Source: Lachancea thermotolerans CBS 6340 (taxonomy: Eukaryota > Ascomycota > Saccharomycetes > Saccharomycetales > Saccharomycetaceae). From it: DNA of 64,000 nt. Shown piece by piece: positions 18,929 through 31,500 of this stretch. A program made the position numbers and the translations under genes. The first letter of the stretch is position 1. Each line of letters begins with the position of its first letter. The DNA is taken from NCBI RefSeq assembly GCF_000142805.1, contig NC_013079.1, forward strand, positions 496,001 through 560,000, written 5' to 3'. The notes below the pieces were generated by a model. That model was not told the origin of the DNA. It was given only the letters and a program-made list of their open reading frames with translations, and made no database searches.

Positions 18929-19941
18929 TCAATGAAATTTCCACCCCAGAACTAATGCGATGAGCAGAACCAGCGCTATGATGGCTGGATTTATAGCGGC
19001 CTCCTGCTTCTGGGCCACGTGCTTCTCAGACGCGCCGCCTGCTGTCGCCGCCGCCGCCTTGGACACGGGCTCGGGCTCTGGGGCAGCCTCAGGCTTGACG
19101 TCCTCCTGCACGGCCCCCAATGCTGGTTTCTGGGCTGGCTCCTCAGGCTTGAGGGTCACCGCCTTGGTCTCCTGGGGCTCTTCAGCCTGAGGCGCGCTGC
19201 TGGAAGCGCCGGCAGCCTTGGCGCCGACGGGCTCTTCTCTCTTGACCGCAGCACTCGACTCCTCCGCGCGCACGGGGGCCTCGTCGCCCAACAAGTATTT
19301 CACCTTGATCTTTTTGGAAACCGCGTGCTGCTTGAACTCAGACTCCAACTGGGGCCACGCCTCGGTCACACTGGAGGCCCCAAGGTCGTATGGCGCGGGC
19401 AAGGTTATAACCAGGAATTTGTCTTTGCACTTGAAGTCGGGCGCAGGCTCTTCGGCGAGGCCCAGCAAGATCACCTGCACTTGCACTTGCTCGCCAGGGG
19501 CCACCAACGCGGCGTTTGGTCTCACACAGTAGAATTTAGGCGCCGTGGTTTTCACCTTGAACGCGACAGCTTGGTCTGTGTTGTTTGTCACAGTGACATA
19601 CTCGGTCGCTTGAGCGGTCAAAGGTGCTGAACAAATCGCAACATTTAGTTAGTAAGGGGTCCCAGTCAATAAAACTCCCAAGGAGCGGCGCACCGCGGGC
19701 GGGCTGCCAGGCACTACGGCTTTCGTTTAGAGGCCGGTTTCTGCTCTGCACAATCAGCGCTAGAGTTCGCTCTCAGCGGCTCAGAGTTCACATCTGTTCT
19801 CCAGGTGCCTCGTATTGTAGTATTTCTTTGTTTTGGCCACCGCATCACCCTTCCTCAAGTGCCTCAAAAGCCCGCCTCCACGCTCGCTTAAAGTTAACAC
19901 ATACGCTTATATTCCAAAACACTGGGTTTAATTTCAATCAT
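18929..19941 (-). CDS. SCS2: VAP-family ER membrane tether (spliced, two exons)
   Basis: Integral ER protein whose MSP domain binds FFAT-motif proteins and forms ER-plasma membrane contacts; linked to inositol and phospholipid regulation. The main frame lacks the usual N-terminus. A 37-nt first exon at 19905-19941 encodes MIEIKPSVLEYK plus one base. An intron (19627-19904) follows, and exon 2 (18929-19626) continues PPLTAQATEY. The joined product is 244 aa, the same length as yeast Scs2. The MSP domain covers about residues 1-125 (AFKVKTTAPKFYCVRPN, FKCKDKFLVITLPAPYD), then an Ala/Pro/Glu-rich linker and a C-terminal tail anchor IIALVLLIALVLGWKF. It is the single pre-duplication counterpart of SCS2 (YER120W) and SCS22 (YBL091C-A). 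Confidence 0.93.
19627..19904 (-). other. SCS2: SCS2 intron
   Basis: Minus-strand donor GTATGT begins at 19904, branch site TACTAAC at 19654-19648, acceptor CAG ends at 19627. The intron is 278 bp in phase 1; the split codon reads C|CA (Pro). The join restores the conserved VxxYKxPLTxQxTEY sequence of VAP proteins. Confidence 0.9.
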
Positions 19942-20174
19942 TGGCTCTGAAATCGCTCTTCTTAAGCTGCTTCTTGCTCTCAAATCAGTGTTATTTATCT
20001 GATATCTCATTTTATTATTTCATTCTCTTGTTGAAAGCCAATGCGAAATCGGCCTTGATTCGTATATAGATATATGGGTTTCTTGCATACAAAAATGCGT
20101 GGTCTGGGGCTACAGCGGGATTTAGAAGAGGGCCCTCTGGGCTGTTATGCACTTGCCGATACTCTGGGGTATCA

Positions 20175-21464
<1,290 letters not shown>

Positions 21465-21615
21465 CTAACTTATGGGTCGTTTTCACCAACACTTCGTGAT
21501 GGAGTTCATAGGACACTATTCTTTAATATATATTCTAAATCTAAAAAATTTTAAGAAGTGGTGTTACGCCAATACCGAAGAAACCACCACGTTAAGTGTC
21601 TCCCAGCGGTCCAAG

Positions 21616-22128
21616 ATGCTGAGTTCACGGGGTGTTAGGCTGTCACAAAGTGTGCGTACAATCTCCTCAAGTTTGAGGCTTTTGAACAGCTCAAATTCTC
21701 CCATTTTCGACCCTTCACAACTGAACCCGTTAAGCAACACGAAAGTGGGTACAGGCGCGTCCAGCAAGCTGCAATTTGAGATCCCCAGCCCGCAGAACTC
21801 AAGTGCACCACAAGACCAGGGGCAGCGTTTCGCAGCTGCGTCTTTTATCGCGTCGCCTAAGGAGGACGCCCTGACATCCAGACTGACCGGCGTGCGCGCA
21901 GGCCGCACCGTGGATGTTTACAACGGTGACACCGCCGGCGCGTTCCGCCAGCTGAATTCGGTTGTTTTTTCCAACAGGATCGCCCAGGATAGGCGTAACC
22001 AGAGATTCCATCTCAAACGCGGGAAGGCCAAGGAAATACGCAGTTCGCAGAGACACCGTCGCGAGTTCATGAAGGGCTTCAAGCGTCTGATTGAGGTTGT
22101 GAAGGACGCCAAGCGTAAGGGGTACTGA
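21616..22128 (+). CDS. MRP21: Mitochondrial small-subunit ribosomal protein bS21m
   Basis: Component of the mitoribosome small subunit. The protein is 170 aa (S. cerevisiae 177). The N-terminus MLSSRGVRLSQSVRTISSS is a basic, Ser-rich presequence; the C-terminal third is the S21 family domain with AGRTVDVYNGDTAGAFRQLN, RDRRNQRFHLKRGKAKEIRS changed slightly from bacterial S21, and a strongly basic end. The frame is open 48 codons further upstream, but that part overlaps the MAP2 promoter side and does not look like a presequence, so ATG 21616 is chosen. Place and strand match YBL090W. Confidence 0.92.
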   Translation: MLSSRGVRLSQSVRTISSSLRLLNSSNSPIFDPSQLNPLSNTKVGTGASSKLQFEIPSPQNSSAPQDQGQRFAAASFIASPKEDALTSRLTGVRAGRTVDVYNGDTAGAFRQLNSVVFSNRIAQDRRNQRFHLKRGKAKEIRSSQRHRREFMKGFKRLIEVVKDAKRKGY

Positions 22129-22792
22129 ACAGGGTTTCGCTGTAGAGTGTGTTGCGCACAGCTTTCATGCACAAACGTCTTCCGTCCTAAACCAACATTA
22201 TTAATACCTGTATATAAGATCAAAGCATTGAGTATTGAATGAGAAGCGGTTCCAGGCAGTACGCTATTTGCATAGCGAGAAATGTGTTTGGGCCCACACC
22301 TGTGTGTTTTTGGACTAAATGTTTCAACAGCTGTTCAAACATAAACTTAACAACTAAATGATCTTTGGATTTGAGTCCTCATATCATAAACAGAAAGAAG
22401 CGGCTCCAGCAACATGCAAATTCAATTCTGTCTCCACTTCAATCACATCCCTAGCTAGTCGTAGAACGCGTCATTGGGTGGTGCCAGTTTTCTGATGGTT
22501 TCAGTAACGTTTCGTTATATATCCTGAAGAATAAATCGCGGGAGCGGACTACACAGAGGCAACTAGCCAAAAAGCATATTTAAAATATTCAAAGACTTAT
22601 TGGACAGGAGGACCAACGCAAGGTCCGCGCGATTGTCCTCCGATTGTTTACACATAAACAGATTCGCTGTCATCAGTCACGTGGATATCTACTGTTTATC
22701 ATAACATCTTTATCAATGTCCGGTCCAACCGACGAGCGTCACTCGACAACTTCACCGCTCAAACTGCCGCCTAAGTCTCTTGAACTACCTCT
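22129..22792. other. Intergenic region MRP21-AVT5
   Basis: AVT5 promoter region, 664 bp, AT-rich. One E-box GTCACGTG (core 22678-22683) lies 110 bp before AVT5; a TATATAT-like stretch is near 22515. No gene or RNA recognised. Confidence 0.5.
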
Positions 22793-24130
22793 ATGTCTTC
22801 TTCTCTTGGTTCAGGAGTGCTGACATTGCTACACACTGCTTGTGGAGCAGGGATCCTGGCCATGCCCTACGCGTTCAGGCCCTTCGGTGTTTTGCTAGGC
22901 TTCGGCATGATCGCGTTCTGCGGAGCATGCTCCCTCGCAGGGCTGATGATCCAGGGTCGAGTGTCAAAGTACGCGGCCGAGAGGAACGCATCTTTTTTTG
23001 CGCTCGCCCAGGTCACATACCCCCAGCTGAGCGTGATATTCGACCTGGCCATTGCAGTGAAATGCTTCGGCGTGGGAGTCTCCTACCTGGTGGTAGTGGG
23101 CGACCTGATGCCCCGCATTTTTGCAACGTTCACGTCTCATGGGCTCCTGCTGAGTCGAAATCTGCATATAACCTTGGTCATGCTTTTTGTGGTGTCGCCT
23201 CTGTGCTTCATGAAGCGGCTAGACTCTCTGAGGTACGCGTCCATGGTTGCCATCTCCTCCGTTGCTTATCTTTGCGTGTTGGTCCTGGTACATTATGTCT
23301 GGCCTTCGGACGAGATTCGCGAACTCAGAGGTCATGTTAGCCTCGGCAAACCTGTCGGCTCTTTCGCCGCGCTCTTGAGCTGCTTCCCCATTTTCGTGTT
23401 TGCCTACACTTGCCACCACAACATGTTTTCAATCGTCAATGAGCTGCGTGACAACTCACTTAAAGGCATATACAAAGTGTCAATTATCTCTGTCGCGCTC
23501 GCCATGTCGCTGTACCTGCTCATCGGAGGCTCGGGCTACGCAACATTCGGCGACAATGTAGCCGGAAACATCATCATGCTGTACCCACAATCCGCCGCTA
23601 CAACTGTTGGGCGCGTGGCGATCGCATTGCTGGTGATGTTGGCCTTCCCACTGCAATGCCACCCGGCAAGGGCCTCCGTTGACCACATTCTCCACTACTT
23701 TGGCGCAGGAAAGAGCCACGAAGCTGCGCCATCACCCAGTTCTGAGTCCTCCCAGTTGATACCTTCTAGTGATACAGAAGACATTGTTGTCGAGGAGGGG
23801 GGGCCACGCCAGCTGGCCGTGATGCCGCTAGAAGGCAAACGCTTCATCGCTATCACCACCTCCATCCTCCTACTTTCCTACTTGTTAGCCATATCAGTGA
23901 CTTCACTGGCCCGCGTTCTTGCCGTGGTTGGTGCGACAGGGTCCACATCCATCTCTTTCATTCTTCCAGGAATCTTCGGCTTCCAACTGATAGGCTCTGA
24001 AGATCAACCTGGCCAAAGTTCTACGAAAACTAAATTTCTCAAATACCTCTCCCTAACCTTGGCTTGTTGGGGCATGGCTGTACTTGTTACGTGCCTCTCG
24101 GCCACATTATTACTCGGGGCCACACACTAA
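22793..24130 (+). CDS. AVT5: Vacuolar amino acid exporter (AAAP family)
   Basis: Member of the amino acid/auxin permease family. The S. cerevisiae pair AVT5 (YBL089W) and AVT6 (YER119C) derives from this single ancestral gene; Avt6 exports acidic amino acids from the vacuole. The protein is 445 aa (448-459 in yeast) with about eleven hydrophobic segments. TM1 carries the family signature SGVLTLLHTACGAGILAMPYA, broken only by window length limits here; later segments include YATFGDNVAGNII, typical of the family, and a hydrophilic loop (about residues 310-345) rich in Ser/Glu. ATG 22793 starts directly before TM1, as in yeast. The substrate is inferred from family members. Confidence 0.9.
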   Translation: MSSSLGSGVLTLLHTACGAGILAMPYAFRPFGVLLGFGMIAFCGACSLAGLMIQGRVSKYAAERNASFFALAQVTYPQLSVIFDLAIAVKCFGVGVSYLVVVGDLMPRIFATFTSHGLLLSRNLHITLVMLFVVSPLCFMKRLDSLRYASMVAISSVAYLCVLVLVHYVWPSDEIRELRGHVSLGKPVGSFAALLSCFPIFVFAYTCHHNMFSIVNELRDNSLKGIYKVSIISVALAMSLYLLIGGSGYATFGDNVAGNIIMLYPQSAATTVGRVAIALLVMLAFPLQCHPARASVDHILHYFGAGKSHEAAPSPSSESSQLIPSSDTEDIVVEEGGPRQLAVMPLEGKRFIAITTSILLLSYLLAISVTSLARVLAVVGATGSTSISFILPGIFGFQLIGSEDQPGQSSTKTKFLKYLSLTLACWGMAVLVTCLSATLLLGATH

Positions 24131-24444
24131 CCTCCTAATCGGCCTCTCATATACACTAAGCTTCTTATAAGTACTTATCGCCAAGACTAGTTGGCTTGTA
24201 CGTGTGTACGGAAATTTTCGTTATTCCTGAAACACGAATAATACGGATTCTAGATCTGGAGCTAAACAGATCAGCGGAAGATCATACCACGCTAATAGAT
24301 GGTGTCAAGGAATTCCATTCGCTCAAACTACTGATTTAAGATCGATAACAATTGTGGCAAGCGATAGCTCGAATCCAGGATCAACAACTTCCCGAGACGA
24401 CATCAGAGAGTGGTGTTCAGCTATATACAAAGGCTTAGATCAAA
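24131..24444. other. Intergenic region AVT5-SHO1
   Basis: SHO1 promoter, 314 bp; nothing recognisable apart from A/T-rich stretches. A B-box-like GCTCGAATCC near 24369 is not part of a tRNA. Confidence 0.5.
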
Positions 24445-25473
24445 ATGGCGGTCCCGAATCGCGTGGAAGCTAAACAAATGCGAGACCATCCTCACAGAAT
24501 ACACGAGTTTCGTCTCGCCAATCTGGTCACAGACCCGTTCGCAATCTCGTCGCTTTCACTCGCACTGATCGCTTGGATCATCGCGTTCGCGGGCTCCGTA
24601 GTAGCAGCTTCAAATTCCAAAAAATACCCTGCATTCAGCTGGTGGGGCATAGTGTACCAGATACTGCTCATGGTTCTCGTTTTGATCCTGTATTGCTACG
24701 ATTTGATCGACTATTACAAGTCATTCCTCAGCGGGGCGTTAGCCGTTGCTTTTGTATACACAACAAACAGTGCTGCGGAAATGCTATACCAGGATGGCTC
24801 TAGAATGGGAGCAGCGTCGGCCGGCGTTATACTGCTGTCCATGATCAACATCATTTGGATGTTTTACTTCGGTAGTGACAATGCGTCTCCCTCCAACAGA
24901 TGGATCGACTCTTACTCTTTGAGAGGCATACGTCATTCCGTCCTCGAATCATCCATTGCGATGAGCAGCAGGCCACCGCTAGTCAGCCGCAACGTTTCCA
25001 AGTATTCGGCTTCTCCACAAATGGATCTTTATAACGCCACTCCTGCCCCCCACTCCCAGGGATTTTACCCAGACACCCATTCACAGCATTACGTCTCTTC
25101 AACCGCGCTCAACGGTTTCGAAAACGCAGGCCCACCAACCGCACCGGCGCTTCATGGCAACATGGGGCACGGAAACAACACTAGTACTTTTGTCACTGAT
25201 ACAACAAATGGTAACACGGAAACAACAATGGGTGACACTCTAGGGCTTTACAGCGACGCTGGTGATGAGTTAACTAGCTTCCCTTACGTCGCTAAAGCTT
25301 TGTACACATACACTGCAGACTCTAACGATGCATATGAAGTGTCTTTTGAACAAGGTGAGATGTTGAGGGTTGGCGACATCGAAGGCAGGTGGTGGAAAGC
25401 GAAGAGAGCGAATGGAGAAACAGGCATAATTCCAAGTAATTATGTCGAGTTGGTCGGAGAAAACTCTATTTAA
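24445..25473 (+). CDS. SHO1: HOG-pathway osmosensor adaptor
   Basis: Plasma-membrane scaffold of the high-osmolarity MAP kinase pathway; it recruits Pbs2 through its SH3 domain at sites of polarised growth. The protein is 342 aa (S. cerevisiae 367). There are four transmembrane segments between about residues 33 and 142 (first ISSLSLALIAWIIAFAGS, last ASAGVILLSMINIIWMFYF). A Ser/Thr/Asn-rich linker follows, then a C-terminal SH3 domain (about 284-340) with ALYTY, DAYEVSFEQGE, RWWKAK and GIIPSNYVEL. All SH3 ligand-pocket aromatics are present. It is syntenic with YER118C. It converges with TEL1, leaving only 109 bp. Confidence 0.96.
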   Translation: MAVPNRVEAKQMRDHPHRIHEFRLANLVTDPFAISSLSLALIAWIIAFAGSVVAASNSKKYPAFSWWGIVYQILLMVLVLILYCYDLIDYYKSFLSGALAVAFVYTTNSAAEMLYQDGSRMGAASAGVILLSMINIIWMFYFGSDNASPSNRWIDSYSLRGIRHSVLESSIAMSSRPPLVSRNVSKYSASPQMDLYNATPAPHSQGFYPDTHSQHYVSSTALNGFENAGPPTAPALHGNMGHGNNTSTFVTDTTNGNTETTMGDTLGLYSDAGDELTSFPYVAKALYTYTADSNDAYEVSFEQGEMLRVGDIEGRWWKAKRANGETGIIPSNYVELVGENSI

Positions 25474-25582
25474 GTTGTATCTATAGACTATTTCTACGTT
25501 ATTAAGGTGTATTCTACAAGTTTGATTAAACGGGATTGTATCTCGGACAAAGATGCTCCAAGTTGCTACATTATCAATTGAA

Positions 25583-28500
25583 CTAGTAAAATGGCGACCA
25601 CCCCATGTATATTGTGGCAAGGTTGCCTAAATCAGTCGCTTGTTGGATAAGCTCTTGGACTGTGGCTTCCACACTTAGGCCGCTACCTTCAAGTTTGCTT
25701 TGCACGCCTTTCAGTGCTCGAAGGGACTCATTATTGTCTTCAAGCATAGTGGCAACTGGCACACTTGCTTGGTAGTCTTCACTGTCATCTGACATGTTGG
25801 CTTGCAGCTTCCGTTTTCTTAGAGGCGAAACAACCCATGAGTACAGTGGATCCCATTTTAACACATTGAGGACGTTCATTACCCTTTCGCGATCTGCCCT
25901 TAGCACGGAAAAAACTCGCTCACAGTTTTTACGGAAAACACCTTCGACCCCTGTTACACCGAATCCATCGACCATATCCCGCGTTAATCTAAACGGCACG
26001 AGCTCGGGGATGGGAAGAAGTTTTCCTTGATCAAACGCAACGCCAAAATCTATATGAACAGGCTCTCCAGTTGACGTATCAAGGAGTATGTTATTCAAGT
26101 GCCTATCTCCAAGCCCCAACACATAACCAATAATCGAAGTAGTTACCACACCTTTGGTATACGTAAATTTGGCATCGAGCCATGCCTGTGCGTCCAGAAA
26201 AGAATTGAAAAAGAGTTGGCGCAGCTTCGGATTTACTGAATTCGTTATTTCGAGATAAACCTCAACTCGCTCATCGCCTGATTTGCTCTGAGCTGCTTTC
26301 ATCATCTTTCTGGCCCTGTCAAACGGTAAGTCGTCATCTTTGTGCAAACCCCTCAATATTTCATGTAAAGAGGTCGAGTTCGAAACAAACTCAATAAGCC
26401 CGGCCTGCGGCCCAAGTGGTACAACCTCATACGTCCTGATACGGAGCTCATGCTTTCCCGTCAAACTGTTTCTTAACAAAATTTGATTAACTTGCTTGAA
26501 AACTTGCTCCATGATAGCGTCCTGCCTCAGATCATCATTACTACCTTTCAAGAGAACTTTGTGGCTTGTGCCATCTGAGAGGTAAAACGTTGCGATTTTA
26601 GGTAGTGAAAGCCCAGATGCGGATACTTCCACTATAGGGCCCATATGCGTTATTGTGGGCCTCGGTTTGCGCCCATCAGCTGAAGAAGTGATCCGCACAG
26701 GCTTTACAGGCAGGCTAACGCCCTTTTTACTAATACCCTGGAGCCAGTAGTTTCCTGACTTCAGATTCTCGAGATTTATTTGGCGACAACTTTTTGAGAG
26801 CTTCATGCAAGAGAGCTCAACGCACATCTCACAAAACTTTTGAATCGGATCGAGAAAATCAATTAAGAACTTCCCGTTGTCATATTTCTCCAATTCAGCG
26901 AAAAGTTTCTCCACGGCTTTAACCCTGGCAGAAATTGACGGATCGCCAGCCGACTGCAATTTTTTGTAAAGTCTCAAGCTAATCAATGGATAAAGCGTCT
27001 CGTTTGGAAGCTTGAACATTACTCTTTTAAGAGTCAACTGGAGCGTTCGCTGGAACGGGCTAGATTCAATGCTCAGCCGGGAAGTCATCTGGTTAACCCA
27101 GGGAAGAAACTTGAAGCTTGGAATAGAGCTAATTTCTTGATACAATTTTGAGTTAAGTTCCCCATCTTCTGCGTACTGAAACCAGAGGCCGCAAAACTTG
27201 TCTAACACAACGTCGTCTTTTTGGCAACTGTACACTAGTGTGCTCAGGTAAAAATGTAAAGACTTCCAGGTAAAAAGTTTGAATTCCTTGGATAGATTAG
27301 CCAGTATGTCATGGTCCTGCGCCAATTGAAGCTTCAACTTGTTATAGTGCTTTTTGGCTTCTAGTCTATCCTGGTCAGGTACAGATGCGTCTTTTATAAT
27401 TTCTAGTAGGCTTGATAATTCTGCAGAGCCTTTTGAGGATCTTTTGCGCCTCTCGTCAATTGTTTTATCTGCACTAAGGCGTTTCACTTGCTGGTAACAG
27501 AATTCGCCGAATTTAAAGAATATCTCTGCTCTATCATTGAAATCGCTCACTGCAGCCATTTCGCTCGAAGAATCTGCAATGTACTCACGGTAAATGGTAT
27601 GCGCATTTTCTTTTCGGCATGAAGAAGTCCACTCAACTAAAGTAGATTTTAGTTGGACATTCGGTATCTGTGGATAAGTCCCCACTTGAACGCTGTCATT
27701 GCTCTCCAAATGAATTCTGTTATGCAAAAGGGTCTCAAGCATTGAGGTTGCAATGTCGCTTTCGCCTTGAAGCCAAAGCGCTTGGGCACCCTCGACGATT
27801 GCGTACTGATTCCAGCAATCACTTTTCAGGAGGCCGCTGAGAATATTCACTTTTCGGTCCAGAAGCATAGCCGAAGTCAAGGATTCCTGTCGGTGCTGAG
27901 CTTCACGAGCCATTCTTGTATATTTGATAAGCTCTTTTATCTCACAGACTCTCATGTCAACGTTGCATTGACTAGTCAAGGAAGGGCTGCTCAAGCAATT
28001 TAAAAACATTTGACGTGATCTCATGACGAGATGGTGGGCCAAAAAGCTTGAACTTTCAACAGCTTTTTGATCGAACGCGTCGATTATAGCCATTGTGCGC
28101 GCGCATTCTGGCAATACACCTGAGTGCTTGGAGATGAGCTCTGCGGTTAAAATGGCACAGAGGGAGCTCGCCCATTGATCTTTCTCAGGAAACAGACGGG
28201 ATTGATGAGCGATGGTTTTGAGAAGCTTGCGCGGAGCAGCGAGGCCTTCGGAGGGTTTACTATGAACATCCTTCAGAAGAGAGTAAAGAACCTCAGCACT
28301 TGTAGAGTGGTCTCCGGGCATCGCCAAGTCCCACTTACCCAACTTAATGCTCCATTGGTAAGCTTCCTCCTTTTTTTTAGGATGTCGCGCCCTATTAATA
28401 CCACCCAGAATTTCTGCGAGTCCATTGAAGCCATTGGAGTTACTAGATTGGATAACCTCCTCTTCGTCGGGGTCCAAGTGCATTATTGTATCCACGTCAA

Positions 28501-31500
28501 ACTTGCAATTATTGAACATAAAGCTTTTCAGGCTTCTTGGCTGGAATTTGGATACAGATAAAACGGCAGCATCAAGAGAAGCCTCGCGAGGAAGGGCGCG
28601 AATTAAGTCTTCGTTTTTAATACCCTCGAATACGGGGTATAACTTTTGCGTGTCACATAAGTTTAGAGAAGGATAGCACTCCTCAAAAAGCATGTATGCA
28701 AGCTTCATTTTGCCTATTTTGGATGCCAAATGAAAGAAGCATTCAAGATTCAAATCTTCATAAACTTTCGATAGCCTTACGTTTCCTTCCCTAGATTTTG
28801 ATCGTATGACGGAGAAAAGACGTAAAGCGAACGAGGCTTTGAGTCTGAAATCTTTGTTGTAACTTTCAGGAGGGAATTCGTAAGTTCTTAAAAATTGAAG
28901 CATAATCGAGGCCCCAAGTTTCCCGTTGGCCTGATCCAGCAATGAAAACAAGCCCAAAGATACAGATTCCACAAATGCTGGAGAATCTCTGTCTAGAACT
29001 TGGAAAGCAAGAAGGTCGGGGGAAATCTCACCCAGCTCCTTAGAAAGGGACTGCAAAAGCGTGGACAACCAGTTTTTGTATGAAACAACATTTTGTTGGT
29101 TAAGCAAGCGCAAGTCATGCGAGTCATCAAAAGTCAATTCTATACTGTGTAACAGTTGAAATTCGCGTTCAGACAAACGCACAGTATGCGGAATACATAA
29201 CGGCTTCTCTGCAAAATCTGCTCTTGAGAAAAAAGGACCTAAATGTGAGATTCGCTCGTAAAGAAACCCAACCACTGACACAAGAGCTAGATATGACTTA
29301 GGATTGGTCGTGACATTCAGTTGTTCGTAAAGGTTGTTGAGGATCCATTCAAGGGAAGAAGTTTCAGAGCTCAAGGGTTGTTTCCAAGCGTGATTATCCA
29401 TCAGAAGTGATGGCAAATGCGTATGTTTCATGTAGTATCCGCCAATATAATATCCTTTCCAAAGGTTAAAATTCGAGGATGTCTCAGCTTCTAGCTCTGG
29501 TACACGCATGAGATTCCTTACAGTAACAGGAGAAAAATCAAACTCTGGATCAAAAGGAGCGGGCTCTTTGTGGAAATCGAATAGCCGAGAAAGGAGAGAT
29601 ATCCTGTTTTCTGTTGCATGATCAACGCGCAAAAGATCGTCTTTAAGGTATACGAGTTCTTCTAACTTTTCGCCCTTTAACACCTTAAGGCAACACTCCC
29701 ATGTGTCCGAATATGCTGTTCCAGAGGAGACAGCGGCTGATGTTAGGCTATCCACTATCACTTCGTTTGAACTTAGGTTCAAAAGTGGCTGCTCTGCTAA
29801 TAGGGACGCAAAAACAGCAGAGTACATTTCAGTGGTACAATATTCTGGCCCTACGCCAAAAGCGATAATGCTGCGTATAATATCACAAACCTCATTATTT
29901 AGTTCTGGGGATTTAAGACATCCCGCTAAAACCTGCGCCAAAACTGGTAAGTACTCACATTTGGATAAGAAGGGTTCAAAAAGAAGTAATATCGCTTTGA
30001 TTTTTCGTAAGATGGGCAGACAGAAGCTCGCCGGAGAACACTCATCTAGCTCGCAAGCTAGCCTCGCAAGCAATAAAACTAGTTCCCTTTCATCCAAATG
30101 ATGTGTCGAGATGCACGCTTTTAGCAGGCTCATAGAGATAACGGGTGCAATGCGTAGTTCCGAGTAATCTTTCAGTATTGAAGAGGATCGGCTGAAAAGA
30201 GCAACAGAGAGTTTTGATCCGGGATACAGTTCATTGAATGTACCTTTGAGTTCCTCTAAACAGTCCCATTTTGTGAAGCACAAGGTCCAATAAAAGATTT
30301 CTCGAGCCAAGTTTTTCAAGAGGTGATTGTACCGCCTTCCAAGCGTATCTTTGAAGGTCCGGAGAACCAGCTCCGGTTGATCTGAGGAAATATAGGAAAG
30401 AGGAATAGAGAGGTGAAGACATTGTTCAAGGAGGATCTTTTCATCCTTTCCTGTAGCATCGATTAACCCCTGAGGGACAAAGGATAAAGCAACTTTTTTA
30501 GAAAAATGGAATCCTGACACTTCTTTAGAGTATTGGTTAAGAAAATCTGGAATCGTCGCGAAACCAAAGAGGGACACGTTCCAAAAATCAAAACTCGAGT
30601 CTTGATTTCTGATGCTACTTTCGTACCAATAGTTAATGATATCAAAACGAAGAAGATGAAATAGCTCTTTGGTATTTTTCATTTTGTTGGAGAGTGCAAG
30701 AGCATCCAAAGAGCTTTTGACATATGTCGCAGAAATAGAAATTCGTCCAATGTTCAGTATCTGTAATGTGCACTTAATTAGTTGAGAACGAGATGAGCTG
30801 CCAATCCTTGATAGGATCATAAAATGGAATGCTTGCCTTTCCACAGATAGGTCATCTCGGAACGTTTCGGAGAGCTCTGAAAATACAATGCTTTGATTTT
30901 TGCCGCTGATCTTAGCCATGTATTTTCCGAATCCTTCAAGTGCCGATATAACAGCAAAAGGCGGCAGCCGCTGAATGCAGGAAACAAGGGTGCCAAACAC
31001 TCTCTGCTTCCCACCTTTGATTAGACCTCCTGACAAATCGTGGTGTCTGAGTATGTTCAAAAGAAGCTTTGCAAAGCAGCCCAAAGCCTGCAGGCCGCCG
31101 AATGAATTTTCGGAGAGCTTTGAAATTATCCATTCAAATATATCCTTGCAGTCAGCCTCTTGAAAACTGTTGCCTCCTGCCAGCCAAGACCAGCGGACTG
31201 CATTCAGGTAAAGCGACAAGTAAGTAACGGATAGGTTTGACGTGTTGAACCTTGCACTCAAAAGATTGGATCCTAATTTTTGTGTAATATGCTCCAAGGG
31301 CTTGAGAAATGATCTCTTCTGGTCTAAGGCTTGAAGCGCATAAGTAATAGTCGGTAAGCAGTCTATCATGTATCTTTCCGGCAGCCCATCCAAGAACTCT
31401 GCAACCTTGTGGAGGCTCTCGGCCTCTTCATGTCCCGCTGTGAACCTCCAATTGTTCAAGAGAAAATACACAACAGCACCGATAGATGAAAAACAATACT

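Noticed and set aside
24361-24400. tRNA gene suggested by GCTCGAATCC
   Set aside because: No A box, acceptor stem or anticodon arm at the required spacing.
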